In this document: piece after piece, positions 46,867 to 56,526 of the stretch
How the letters are laid out: each line of letters begins with the position of its first letter
Position numbering within the stretch: the stretch's first letter is position 1
Origin: Pelagomonas calceolata
Taxonomy: Eukaryota > Sar > Pelagophyceae > Pelagomonadales > Pelagomonadaceae
Length of the DNA stretch: 64,000 bases
Assembly (NCBI GenBank): GCA_918797485.1
Contig: CAKKNE010000005.1
Location: 1,054,001-1,118,000, forward strand
Direction of reading: 5' to 3'
The notes under the pieces: model-generated
Database searches by the model: none
What the model was told of the DNA's origin: nothing
The model's input: only the letters and a program-made list of their open reading frames with translations
Made by a program: the position numbers and the translations under genes

Positions 46867-47904
46867 ATGAGTACGGACGCGCAGAAGCTCGCAAGGAGTC
46901 TAAACGACGCGGCCGTGGCGGCTGGTCAATCGCTAGAGACCAATGCGGCGCGCCACCAAGTCTGGAGTCTGCTAGGGTCACGCGCGCAAAATATACTAAA
47001 AGCGCTCTGTGCGGCAGGCGAGGCGCCAGCTGTGTCCGCAGGATCCTGCGAGCCCGCTGCGTCGAGAGCACGCACCGCCAGCGGCCTCGCGCGCTTCCCG
47101 GAAGACGTGCTCGGCGCCATCATCGCGTTCGTGGACCTGCCGATGCGCTTCACCTGCGTCGCCGCGTGCAGCACGCTCCGAGACGCCTGCGCGCGCCTGT
47201 CGCCGCGGCTCGAACACTCGCTGGTTGCGAAGCGCTTCCCGCTGATCAATACCTTCGGCTCTGCCGGCGCGCCTGCGCCGCGGGACCTGTTTCGGACGTT
47301 TAAGGACTTTGAGGGCGAAAATACGTATGCGGTGAGGCCGGAGTCCTCCCTCGCTCTCGACGGCTACACGCTGTCGCTGGAGATAAAGGCTCGAAAAATA
47401 GAGAGCGCAGGCCCTGGGGAGCCGTGGAGGTTCAACGGGACTCAGGAATCCATCTACGTTGGCACCGGCGAGCTCCAAGCAGGAACACCCCTCGTTACCT
47501 ATAAATTTACAGTACCGGATGCGGTGCGTGAACGCGAGGCTGAACTTCCCGAGACTGACGAAACGACTTGGAGTTTAATAGCGACTATCGTGGTTTCGCG
47601 GAGAGGCGCGTCTGGAAAGTTACAGTTTGCCAGGATACATCGGGATCCCTGTACTATGCACGAGAATGGTCTCGATTTCGATTCAAGCGAAATGCCTATA
47701 CCTGCAGGAAATCAGGCGCTGAACTTCCTCAAACGGAAGGCCGATAACGTGGACATGTACACGGACCCCGTCGTCGTTCTCCACTATACCGGGCCTTGCA
47801 CTGTTGAAGCGCGTTTCAAATGGTCCTTTCCTAATCATGGCGAAGTCATGACGGAGCACGAGGCCCGCGCCTGCCTCGAGCACTACGCCGCCTGGTCCGA
47901 GTAA
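46867..47904 (+). CDS. F-box-like protein
   Basis: 345 aa, single exon. Residues about 73-120 show an F-box pattern: LARFPEDVLGAIIAFVDLPM, then VAACSTLRDACARLSPRLEH. The remaining two thirds form a beta-rich domain with no recognised repeats (DGYTLSLEIKARKIESAG; VVLHYTGPCTVEARFKWSFP). F-box proteins of this layout usually present substrates to SCF ligases; the target is unknown. No signal peptide. The stop lies 38 bp from the convergent argininosuccinate synthase gene. Confidence 0.65.
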   Translation: MSTDAQKLARSLNDAAVAAGQSLETNAARHQVWSLLGSRAQNILKALCAAGEAPAVSAGSCEPAASRARTASGLARFPEDVLGAIIAFVDLPMRFTCVAACSTLRDACARLSPRLEHSLVAKRFPLINTFGSAGAPAPRDLFRTFKDFEGENTYAVRPESSLALDGYTLSLEIKARKIESAGPGEPWRFNGTQESIYVGTGELQAGTPLVTYKFTVPDAVREREAELPETDETTWSLIATIVVSRRGASGKLQFARIHRDPCTMHENGLDFDSSEMPIPAGNQALNFLKRKADNVDMYTDPVVVLHYTGPCTVEARFKWSFPNHGEVMTEHEARACLEHYAAWSE

Positions 47905-47942
47905 GTATGTGATATAGACGACTTAACCCCGGGGTTCGAAAC

Positions 47943-49334
47943 CTAGAGCTCCGCGTCGCGCTTCTTCGCGGCCTTGAGCCGCGTCGCGAGCGTCTGGATG
48001 AAGCCCGTCGAGTTCTGCGGCACGAAGCCGCCCTCCTCGTCCATCGACACGAGCTTCTTGTTGTAGAGCGAGTGGGGGGAAGACCGGCCCCGCGGGATGA
48101 CGTGGCCCTTGTGGAGGTGGAGGGCGACCGTGCCGCTCACGGGCTTCTGCGCGTGGTCCATCGCGACGCGCAAAAAGTCCATCTCCGGCGAGAACCAGTA
48201 GCCGTTGTAGACGAGCTCGCTGAACTTGATGGACATCGTGTCCCGCAGCCGCATGACTTCCCGGTCGATCGTCAACGTCTCCAGGTCCAGGTGAGCAGCT
48301 TGGAGTACCGTACCACCCGGGGTCTCGTAGCAGCCTCTCGATTTCATGCCGACGTATCTATTTTCCACAATGTCGATCCTACCGACGCCGTGGATGCCCG
48401 CCAACTCATTTAATTTAGCGAATAAAGCCAAAGGGTCCTCGCCCGTCGAATTCGTGACCGCACCAGACGCGTCGTGCTCCCGAACAGCGACAGGCGCGCC
48501 GTTGTCGAAGTCGATCTCCAGGCGACACGGCTCGTCCGGCGTGTCCATGAGGTCCTGGGTCTTCTTCTTCAGCACCAGACCGGGGTACTCCGTGACCACA
48601 CCCGGGTAAGCAGGGTCCTCCAATTCACCGGACTCGTACGAGATGTGCATGATGTTCTCGTCCTCGCTGTAGGAGTGCTTCTTCGTCTGACTAACCGGAA
48701 TGTTGTGGGACGACGCGTAGTCGAGCAAGTCCTGGCGGCCCTCGAACTTGGCCAAATATTCGGGCTCCCTCCATAATGTCACACACTTGAGGTTCGGGTC
48801 CATGCCGAGGTAGCACAATTCAAATCTCACTTGATCATTGCCCTTGCCCGTCGAGCCGTGGGACACGTACTCGGCCTTCTCCCTCCAGGCCAATTCGACT
48901 TGTTTCTTCGCGATGCAGGGCCGCGCCATGCTCGTCCCGAGTAAGTATCTCCCTTCGTACAAGCAGTTCGCGCGGATGCACTCGTAGACATAATCTCTAA
49001 TAAATTCCCTCCTCAGGTCGACGCACTCGAAGGAGTAGGCACCTGAAGCTTGCGCTTTATCTCTGATTTCTTCGATGGCGGCCTTGTCCTTGACGTCGTC
49101 CTGGCCTAAATCGGCGATGTAGGCGCAGACCTCATAACCCTTCTCGTGCGCTAGGTAGGCGAGCTGCGTCGACGTGTCGAGGCCGCCGGAGTAGGCGAGC
49201 ACAATCCGCGGCTTCGACGGATCCGGCTCGCGGAATCTCGCAGAAACTGACGTGTCGCCCATGTCGATCGTCGACAGCGGGCGCGCGCGCGGGCGCGCGA
49301 AGCGTGACGACAGTCTTGCAGCGTGTCTCAGCAT
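47943..49334 (-). CDS. argG: argininosuccinate synthase
   Basis: 463 aa, single exon. It condenses citrulline and aspartate with ATP in arginine synthesis and the urea cycle, which operates in photosynthetic stramenopiles. Family motifs are complete: the ATP pyrophosphatase loop AYSGGLDTST, YIADLGQDDV, GTSMARPCIAKK, SHGSTGKGNDQVRFE, GRIDIVENRYVGMKSRG, and ETPGGTVL. The N-terminal MLRHAARLSSRFARPRARPLST is a basic amphipathic presequence, suggesting mitochondrial import. Length with presequence suits the family. No intron is seen. Confidence 0.96.
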   Translation of the reverse strand: MLRHAARLSSRFARPRARPLSTIDMGDTSVSARFREPDPSKPRIVLAYSGGLDTSTQLAYLAHEKGYEVCAYIADLGQDDVKDKAAIEEIRDKAQASGAYSFECVDLRREFIRDYVYECIRANCLYEGRYLLGTSMARPCIAKKQVELAWREKAEYVSHGSTGKGNDQVRFELCYLGMDPNLKCVTLWREPEYLAKFEGRQDLLDYASSHNIPVSQTKKHSYSEDENIMHISYESGELEDPAYPGVVTEYPGLVLKKKTQDLMDTPDEPCRLEIDFDNGAPVAVREHDASGAVTNSTGEDPLALFAKLNELAGIHGVGRIDIVENRYVGMKSRGCYETPGGTVLQAAHLDLETLTIDREVMRLRDTMSIKFSELVYNGYWFSPEMDFLRVAMDHAQKPVSGTVALHLHKGHVIPRGRSSPHSLYNKKLVSMDEEGGFVPQNSTGFIQTLATRLKAAKKRDAEL

Positions 49335-49542
49335 GGTTGCTTTTTATCTGCAACGAATGGATGCACGAGCAAATTGCTCGCCGCAGCGATGTAGCTATGG
49401 AACAGCTGCTCGGACGTGCTTGCTTGCTCGCTCGATTGCTATCGAGCCGCGGAGATTTTGGCACACGCTGGCTGCTACAATCGCCGTCACTGCTACGACC
49501 CGCCGTAAGCCAGCCCGAGGCGTCTGCCACACCCATGGCACT

Positions 49543-49608
49543 CGTCGCAGCAATACAAGCAACGACCAAGATCGACCGGGGCGCCCGGAGGGGCCCCGCC
49601 TAGACGCG
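49543..49608 (+). repeat. dispersed repeat B, copy 1
   Basis: CGTCGCAGCAATACAA...GGGGCCCCGCCTAGACGCG resembles 53849..53903, with a 10-bp insertion relative to that copy. Confidence 0.7.
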
Positions 49609-49611
49609 GCT

Positions 49612-49641
49612 CGCGCCCGCCGCCGATGAATCGGCGACGCG
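49612..49641 (+). repeat. 30-bp fragment of the 78-bp repeat
   Basis: Exact match to the first 30 bp of 56429..56506, including the palindrome CGCCGAT-GA-ATCGGCG. It sits 3 bp after repeat B. Confidence 0.8.
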
Positions 49642-49844
49642 TATTCGTCGAGGCCCCGAAGGGCGAGTTCTCATTTCCTCCGTTCTTAGAGGCGAAAGTG
49701 GACGTGACGACGAAGCACTGGTTCTCGTCCTCGGCTCATGATTCTTATGCGCGGACCATGATGCTCGCCGGCGAGGTGTCGAACGATCCGTTCGACGGGG
49801 ACGCGAACGCGGCGGGGGGCGTGGTAAGGTTTAACTGTGGTTAA
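49626..49844 (+). CDS. short ORF, possible gene remnant
   Basis: 72 codons from an ATG that lies inside the repeat fragment. The middle reads like protein (FVEAPKGEFSFPPFLEAKVD, then HDSYARTMMLAGEVSNDPFD), with balanced composition unlike the surrounding Arg/Pro-rich frames. No family is recognised. It may be a truncated exon whose 5' part was replaced by repeat sequence. Confidence 0.3.
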   Translation: MNRRRVFVEAPKGEFSFPPFLEAKVDVTTKHWFSSSAHDSYARTMMLAGEVSNDPFDGDANAAGGVVRFNCG

Positions 49845-50583
49845 ATGGGTGCTCGCGGCGCGGCCGGACCTGCCCGCGAGCGCCCCACCGATCCGAGGGC
49901 CCGTCGAGGCGAGAGCACACGTCGAGCATGGCGAATCACGGTATCTAAAGTTGCTGATGCGGCGTCCCCCTAGAGCGTCCCACCCCGATTTCTACACAAC
50001 AACATTCACCAACGGCAGGCCCGCAAAGCGACGCGACGAGCCCGGAGATGCCCAGCTCCTGCAAGACTTCCAACGGCACGTCCAGCGGTGGCCCAGGCCC
50101 GTGAAGCGTGTCCAGCTAGCCGGCGAGAAGCCCGGTCTACGCGAACCGGCCCGCAACCCGTCGACACCGCTGAACCTGAGCCGTCGACGCGCGGGACTCG
50201 GCGGCAACGTAATCAGCTACATTCAAGTGGCCTCGACTTCGTCGCTTACGGTCGCGCGCGGGAAGTCTCGCCGATCGCGGGGCGTCGACGATGTCTCGGG
50301 GGCATGGGCTGCCCCTGGCGGCTCCACGAGCTACCGGCAGCCCCGTCAAGCGATACACGGCGTTTAGAGTGCTCCGTCGTGCACTCACGCGCTGCGGTGC
50401 GGCGCGTGGAGTCCCAAAAACTCGATGCCGGGGCACTTGTCCTCCCAAGCCCGAACTTTGGGGGTTTGCAGGTTGCTGTTTGGTGCAGAGCAGCGTTTTT
50501 GGTGCCGCTGGCGTCCTACGACGCCGCGGCGGCGGCCGGGCCGCCGCCCTGCTCGCAATCAATTCACCGAAATAACTCCTAAG

Positions 50584-53298
50584 ATGGATAAACGCTCTAG
50601 TCTCGAGGCGACTGGGCCTCCCTGCGCGCCACAGCCTGTGTCGGCTGCGTCGCTGGCCTCGGCAACCGTTGCTGCACGGAAGACTTTCGACGTTGCACCG
50701 CGAACGTCTGCGAAAGCTGCATCGCTGCGGCGCGAGCGCTGGAGTTTAAACTGGGCGGCAAAGGCTGCCATTTGGTTTGTGGTGCTGCTCATGTTAGGCA
50801 GAGCAGCCAGAGTAGCCAGAGCAGCTGCTCCTCCGCGCGGCCGCTTCGTTGAAACGGGCGTCGGGCGCGCCTCTCATTTGCGGGACCTCCTGCCTCGCGC
50901 GGCGGCGCGCGGCCGCGGCGGTGGTCGCGGCGGACGCGGACGCGGCGGACGGGGCCGCGGCCGCGGCGGCGGCGATGAAGGCTTGACGAGCGCTCAGCGG
51001 ACGGCGGCGAAGAAGGCGGCGAAGACGGCGGCGTGGCGCGCGGCCCAGGAGCGGCGCAGATTCGTCGAAGAGCAGTATGCCGCGGCCACGGCCCAAGGCC
51101 CTGCCGCCGTCCGGCTGCTGCAAAACGGGCGGCCGGCGACGCGCGGCCAACCAGCCGTCGAGAAGCTGGAGTCGGTGGAAACCGCGCTCGCGCGCGAGCG
51201 CGAGCTCCACGCAGCCGCGCCCGCGGGCGCGAACGCGCGGTACAAGCAGCGGCGTAAGGCGGCGCTCTCGGACGCTTCCGCGTTGGTTTCGCGATTAGAA
51301 GCCGCCGCGGCCGGTTCGGGTCGCGGTACGGCTGCGCGGGCTGCGCGCCGAGCTGCGACGCAGGAGTTGCCGGCGGCGCGAGCCGACGCGGAGCGCGCGC
51401 GCGCGGCGCTGCCTTCCGTGATGGAGACTGCCGGACGCCGGGCGAAGAAGCGGCGCCGGGCGAAACTGGTCGACGCGGCGACGGCGGCGGCGGCCGTGTT
51501 AGATGCGCTCGAGGCGGCCGATCCCCCGGATCGCGACACGCGCGACGATCGGGCTGCGGCTCGTCGTCAAGCTGTCCAGCTCGCGGCGGCGAGAACGACT
51601 GCTGCGGAAGCGGAGGACGCCACGCTGACGGCGGAGCAGCGGCGGCGGCGCGAGGCCGAGGCGCGGATCCTGGTGCTCGAGGCGCGCGTCGAGGCGCTGC
51701 GGGACGATAATTCCGAGGCGGGGCGCATGCTATTCTTCGCCGCGCAAGCAGAGCTGAACGCGGCGCGGCGGGACGCGCTGTCGAACGACCAGCGGCGGCG
51801 CGCCGACGCCCTGGCGCGCGCTGAGGCGGCGAGGAGGCGCCGTGACGTCGCTGAGGCGGGCGATGACGAGGAGGAGAAGACGGCCGCGCGCGCGGACCTC
51901 GCCGCGGCGGAGGAGGAGGCCTTGTCGCGGGCGGCGCGGTCCGCTAGGAAGCGCAAAGACGCCGCGGGCGCGCGTCTCGCGGTGGCTAAGGCGCGCCACG
52001 CCGCCGCTGTGGCGAACGGCGACGACGCGGCGCTGGCCGCAGCGAGCGCGACGCTGGCCATTGCGACGGCGGAGGCCGCGCCGCAGCAGACGCGGCTTAG
52101 AAGGGACCAACGCACGACCGCGGCCGCGGCCGAGGCGCATGTTAGGGAGTTAGCGGAGCGGGGCCTGGGCGAGGAGGACTCGGAGCTGCTGGAAGCGCGC
52201 GCGGCCGCGGCGGCCGCGAGGGACCGGACCACGGCCGTTATAAATGCTCGACGGCTCGAGGCGCTGCTCGAGAAAGGGATGAAGGCGAAGGAGAGGTACG
52301 AGTCTCTCGTCGCGCGCGGCGTGCGGGGTGCGGCGGCCGAGCGCGCCTTCGGCGTGATGTGCCAGGCTCTGCGCAGGACGAATAAGGGTCGACGCCGGTT
52401 AGCTGCGTGTATGGACGCGGCGGCGGCGCGTGCGTCGCCGCGGCAGCTGGAGTCCGAGTTCCGGACGTTGCTAGATGCGTCCAAGGACAAGCTGCGGCAC
52501 GTGTTCGAGCAGACGACGCTCCCCGTCTACGTGGGCGTCGCGGGCGACGCCTGGTGGGAGGAGGAGGTGCGGCGCGTCGCACGCCGGCCGTCGTGGCGCT
52601 ATCGGCTGTTCTTCGAGGAGGACGAGGACGTCGAGCCGAAGCGTCGTCGACCTGTTCCGCTCCGCGGCGCGCGCCTGGCATCGACGGCCCACAAGTCGAT
52701 CGTCGGGCGCCTCGAGCGGGCCCTCCACCTCTGGGCGGCGCGCCACTGGCCCGACCGCGTCCTGCACTTCACGATCGCGGCGGGCGGCAGCTTCGCGGAC
52801 GTCGCGGCGCACGCCGTCTACGTGGCCGTGCCGGACGCGCCCGCCGACGTGGTCGTCCACGTGCGGTCGCCGGTCGTCGCGCCCGAGGAGGCGGACGAGG
52901 ACGAGGTGCCGACGCGGCCGCTGACGGACTTCAGCGACGACGTGCCGCCGCCGCTCGAGGCCACGGCCACGCCGGACGACGTCGACGAGGCGCTGGTCCG
53001 GAGGCCGGTCGTCGGCCCCGCGCGGCCGTGGGTCGTGAAGACGACTGGCTGCCGCGTCGACTACATCTGGGCCGGCTCGCTCGCGTTGTATGCGGACGGC
53101 GTCACGTCTTCGACGTACGACTTCTGCGAGACGCCGGCGGAGGCCCAGGCCCTCGCGAGGGCTCGGATCGCGGAGAAGATCCGCGGCCCCTACGAGCGCG
53201 TCACGTCGTTGGATGGCGCGGCGGCGGGGCCGGCGGCGGGGCCGGTGCCGTACCCGTTTCCGCTGGCCCCGACGACGCCTGCTCCGGCGCCGGCTCCG

Positions 53299-53331
<33 letters not shown>

Positions 53332-53466
53332 CCGCGCCGGAAGCGCCGGGGGAGCGAGACCGCGAAGCCTACTGCTAAGCGGCCGCGGTCGGCGGCGACG
53401 TCTCGGAAGCGGGACCGGTCGCCGGCGCCGGCGCCGCCGCGGCGGTCGTCGCGTTTGAGAAAGTGA
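50584..53466 (+). CDS. Ala/Arg-rich coiled-coil protein with RG tract and conserved-looking C-terminal domain
   Basis: 960 aa from ATG 50584; the frame is open further upstream. A hydrophobic segment (AAIWFVVLLMLGRAARVA, residues about 58-75) may be a membrane anchor. An RG-rich tract follows (GRGGGRGGRGRGGRGRGRGG, near residue 115), then about 500 residues of Ala/Arg/Glu helix with TAxAARADLAAAEEEAL-like heptads. Residues about 640-880 form a compact non-repetitive domain (LPVYVGVAGDAWWEEEVRRV; HLWAARHWPDRVLHFTIAAG; CRVDYIWAGSLALYADGVTS), then a Pro/Ala and basic tail with NLS-like KRPRSAATSRKR. No family is recognised. Compositional bias is extreme but the C-terminal domain argues for a real gene. 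Confidence 0.65.
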
Positions 53467-53729
53467 GCAGGGCGCCTGGCGGGTACTCTAGCAATAAAAT
53501 AGTTATGTTTGTCCTTGTCGCCGTGCGGCCCGCGCGCGCGAACTTTTTTCTCCTCCTTCAGAATGGCCTTCAGCGTGAACTGAGCGTTGGGACGAGGGCC
53601 AGGACGCGCCGTGGCGACGCAGGACGGTGCTGTGCGTTTATGGTGGAGGTTTGCTGAGGCAGGCTAGTGCAAATTTTGCTTTGGCGCCCTCTACGGCTGC
53701 TGGCTTGTCTATCGCGTACGGAGGACTCA

Positions 53730-53835
53730 TGACAGAGATCTCGGCGTCGGAAATCTGGGCCTCATTTGGAGGTGCGCCTCTCCAATCACGCTATCACGAG
53801 CTCCCCCCGTAAGTACCAGTCCAAGATCTCTGTCA
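53730..53835. repeat. 106-bp MITE-like inverted-repeat element
   Basis: The ends TGACAGAGATCT and AGATCTCTGTCA are perfect 12-bp inverted repeats. A nested hairpin TTGGAG...CTCCAA lies within. No clear target duplication is visible. Confidence 0.55.
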
Positions 53836-53848
53836 GACCTATGAAACG

Positions 53849-53903
53849 CGTCGCAGCAATACAAACAACGAGCAAGCGCGACAGAGGGCCCCGCCTAGAC
53901 GCG
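53849..53903 (+). repeat. dispersed repeat B, copy 2
   Basis: CGTCGCAGCAATACAAACAA...GGGCCCCGCCTAGACGCG resembles 49543..49608. Confidence 0.7.
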
Positions 53904-53953
53904 CGCGCCGCTAGAGACGCACACTCTGCGTTGAACTACGTCAAGGACAACGC

Positions 53954-54328
53954 CTACCCATTGTCGTTAGCCGCCCCCTCCATATCCGCGTCCTCGTCGG
54001 CCGCGGCGGGCGCCGGCGCTGCCGCCGGGGCAGGGTTCGCGGCCGCGTGCGCGTCGGCGCGGTCCGCGCTGTTGCTCTCGAACTCCCAGTCCCGCCGGCA
54101 GATGCAGCACGTGTTTTTGGTTTGGAGCCACTGCGAGATGCACTGCAAGTGGAACGCGTGGCCACACACGCCCCAGACCACCGGCGCGCCATCCCCCGGA
54201 TACATGACGCCCGGCGGGCAGCCCTCGAAGGGGAACTGGCAGATGCCGCACACGTCGCCGTCCACGTCGTCGCCCCAGGTCCAGCGCGCGACGGCGTGCC
54301 AGTGGAGGATGTTCACCTTGAGGGGCAT
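53954..54328 (-). CDS. APC11: anaphase-promoting complex subunit 11 (RING-H2)
   Basis: 124 aa, single exon. APC11 is the RING subunit that, with the cullin APC2, recruits E2 enzymes to the anaphase-promoting complex. The opening MPLKVNILHWHAVARWTWGD matches the APC11 beta strand that adds to the cullin. Zinc ligands follow in order: DVCGICQFPFEGCPPG, PVVWGVCGHAFHLQCISQWL, and TCCICRRDWEFE. The usual protein is about 85 aa; the extra 38 residues are an acidic Ala/Pro tail (PAPAAADEDADMEG). Identification is firm. Confidence 0.95.
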   Translation of the reverse strand: MPLKVNILHWHAVARWTWGDDVDGDVCGICQFPFEGCPPGVMYPGDGAPVVWGVCGHAFHLQCISQWLQTKNTCCICRRDWEFESNSADRADAHAAANPAPAAAPAPAAADEDADMEGAANDNG

Positions 54329-54705
54329 GGTTCTCTCTTGTCCCGACGGCGCGTTTACGGCGCGTTTACGGCGCGCGTTTATATGCGGTTATTCAGTATT
54401 GAGCTCTTGTTGCGCAGCAACGCTGTAAGAGCTTTCGCAGCTGTTCCGGGCGAGCTGTGGGCACACGAATATGCACGAACGGATCTCTAATCACCCGCAG
54501 CGATGCTGGGCTCGCGTCGCGGCGGCGGGCTCGAGCTGCTTTTAGCTAGCGGCCCATAGACACTAGGCATATCGACATACTCCTCGCGGTACGCCATCGG
54601 CGCGACTCAGCAAAAGAACCGTCGGGAGACAAGACTTCGACTTTTCACATTATGAAAGGGCGCCAAAAGCGGCGCGGGGGTGGGCGACGGGCGGGGACGC
54701 GCTCC
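54329..54705. other. intergenic region upstream of APC11
   Basis: About 375 bp between two reverse-strand genes. It contains two adjacent GCGCGTTTACGG units near 54350 and an intergenic palindrome at 54546..54566. No gene is seen. Confidence 0.5.
54546..54566 (-). promoter_or_regulatory. intergenic palindrome copy 9
   Basis: Reverse strand reads CTAGTGTC-TATGGGC-CGCTAG, 21 bp, 217 bp upstream of the APC11 start codon and in the same orientation. Confidence 0.6.
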
Positions 54706-55944
54706 TCACTGGAGCGACGCGATGAGCGGGCAGCGCTTCGGGTCGACGGCCCCGACGCCGGGCTTGAACACGTCCAGCGTCGTCGGCGCGAGGAGGATGC
54801 GCGGCCGGACGACGATGGGTTCGTGACTGGCCGGCTGAGGCTCGAAGCGCTCGGCGGGCTTCGGCCGCGCGACCTCCGCGGGCTTGAAGGCCCGCCGCTT
54901 CGGGACGAGCGGCTTCAGTTTAGGGAAGGCCGGCCGCTCGTCAGAAACGACGGGCGAGCACGTCGCGAGCGCGACCTCCGGCGCCGCGCGCTTGGCCGCG
55001 CGCTGGGCCGCGCGGCAGGCGTGGTCGACGTCTCTCGCGGACGTGGCGCCCGGTACGAGTAATCGGACCTCCATCGAGGCGCGCCCGGTCACCGCGACGG
55101 AGTCGACCGCATACTCAGACGGTATGGCCGCGGCGACGGCCTGGTGCACGGCGGCCTCGGCCTCGGGGTCTCGCGCGTCCAGCAGCTCCAGTAACGCTTC
55201 CTGGCCCGTCTCGACGCCCATCTTCAAAACGCAGCCCGCGACGAGTAGCGCCGCGGCGGGGTCGACGAAGGCGCCGAAGCGCGTGCCGACGACTCCGGCC
55301 AACGCGACGACGGACGACAGGGCGTCCGATCTGTGGTGCTTCGCGTTGGCCAGGACCGCGGCGGACCGGTGGCGGCGGCCGATGCGCATCGTCGCGCGGG
55401 CGAGCATTTCCTTGGAAGCGATGCTGAGGGCGGCGACGAGGGCGCATGGGCCCCGGGCGACACTGGTTGTTGTTCTCACGGCGCCTGGAAGTAGAGCGCT
55501 CACTTGGCCCGCGGCGAGAGAGGCGCCGCACGCTAGGAGGAGGCCGGCGATGGCCGCGGCGCCGAGCGCTCCCGCCTTGCGACAACCGCCCGGATATCTA
55601 GGTGAAGAAGTCTTCTGGAGGCGGACGGCCATCAAGGCCGCTCCGTCGCTCACGAGGTCCGAGAAGGAGTGCGCCGCGTCGGCGACGAGCACGCGGCTCC
55701 CGCAGGCGGCGCCGACGACGGCCTTGGAGGCGGAGAGGGCGACGTTGACGCCGGCTCCTATCACCGTGATGCGCGCCTCCTCGGATTCGAGGGTTTTGGT
55801 TGGCGGCGCGCTCGCGAGTGGGTTGTGAACTCGCGCGCTGTGTATGTCGAGGACCGGCGGCGCTGTTGTGGCTGAGGCGCGGTGGATGTGGACGTGGGCG
55901 GTCGTCGCAGTTGCTGTTAAGAGCAAAATCGAAAGAGATCTCAT
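54706..55944 (-). CDS. cation diffusion facilitator (CDF/ZnT-like) transporter
   Basis: 412 aa from ATG 55944, chosen because it opens a signal peptide (MRSLSILLLTATATTAHVHI); the frame is open further upstream. CDF transporters export zinc or manganese from the cytosol by proton exchange. The two metal-site signatures are clear: ADAAHSFSDLVSDGAALMA (HSxSD, helix 2) and NAKHHRSDALSSVVALAGV (HHRxD, helix 5). Hydrophobic helices between them include GALGAAAIAGLLLACGASLA. A cytosolic ferredoxin-like domain follows (AVAAAIPSEYAVDSVAVTGR), then a basic Pro-rich tail. It lies directly downstream of the VIT-ZIP gene on the same strand. Confidence 0.85.
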   Translation of the reverse strand: MRSLSILLLTATATTAHVHIHRASATTAPPVLDIHSARVHNPLASAPPTKTLESEEARITVIGAGVNVALSASKAVVGAACGSRVLVADAAHSFSDLVSDGAALMAVRLQKTSSPRYPGGCRKAGALGAAAIAGLLLACGASLAAGQVSALLPGAVRTTTSVARGPCALVAALSIASKEMLARATMRIGRRHRSAAVLANAKHHRSDALSSVVALAGVVGTRFGAFVDPAAALLVAGCVLKMGVETGQEALLELLDARDPEAEAAVHQAVAAAIPSEYAVDSVAVTGRASMEVRLLVPGATSARDVDHACRAAQRAAKRAAPEVALATCSPVVSDERPAFPKLKPLVPKRRAFKPAEVARPKPAERFEPQPASHEPIVVRPRILLAPTTLDVFKPGVGAVDPKRCPLIASLQ

Positions 55945-56526
55945 GCTGAGCTCTATGCTCTTGGAAGCGCGTTTTTTTTGCTCGGAGCGGCTGTCAGGTT
56001 GCAAAAGCGGGCGTGTGGGGTGTGCGGGGACTCGGTGCGATGCTCGGCGGCGCACCGAAGGCGAAGACGACAGGCAGCAGACAAAAGTCTCGGCGGCGTG
56101 TGTGCTGGACGGCGTGAGGGCTGGGGCGCGTGTGCCCCCAGGGCAATCTGGTAGGCTGTTCGAAGCGCGGCAAAGCGCTCTGGGAAGGGTCTTAGGGCCA
56201 CCCTCCGCCCCGCGGCGCGTCTCCGGCTTTGGGAAACGCCCTGGTCCCACGGCGCGGCCCGTCGGCCGCGCGTGGTGACGGCAAGCACCTGTCTTGACAT
56301 AAACAACTGACGAGGCCAGTCCCAGCGCTCAAAAGGACCTCATGCGAAGTCCGAACGACACAAGCAAAACTCCGCACTAAACACGACCAATCATTTTTGG
56401 ACCCTCCTATTGTCAAACTAGAGAAGTTCGCGCCCGCCGCCGATGAATCGGCGACGCGCGGTGTCTCCCCCCCAGGGGCTCCGCCCACTAGTCCTAGCAC
56501 CGTAACAATCGTCGAGAGACCAATCC
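55945..56526. other. intergenic region, CDF to VIT-ZIP
   Basis: About 580 bp. It contains the second full copy of the 78-bp repeat (56429..56506). Reverse frames cross it but no coding gene is supported. Confidence 0.5.
56429..56506 (+). repeat. 78-bp dispersed repeat, copy 2
   Basis: Identical by eye to the reverse complement of 18360..18437, 38 kb away. Flanks beyond it do not match. Confidence 0.9.

Larger units (their letters stand above)
49335..50583. other. gene-poor region with repeat fragments
   Basis: About 1.25 kb between divergent genes. It holds repeat B copy 1 (49543..49608), a 30-bp piece of the 78-bp repeat (49612..49641), and a short coding-like segment (49626..49844). The rest has weak overlapping frames only. 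Confidence 0.5.
53467..53953. other. intergenic region with inverted-repeat element and repeat B
   Basis: About 490 bp between convergent genes. It holds a MITE-like 106-bp inverted-repeat segment (53730..53835) and repeat B copy 2. No gene is seen. Confidence 0.5.

Noticed and set aside
47925-47945. GGTTCGAAACC resembling a tRNA T-arm
   Set aside because: No acceptor stem, D-arm or anticodon arm can be built around it; it is a short palindrome between convergent genes.
1402-54620. TACGCCATCGNNGCG strings near 1405, 14701 and 54592 as possible introner fragments
   Set aside because: They share only the core GCCATCG with introners, have no TIR or target duplication, and fit GC-rich chance matches.
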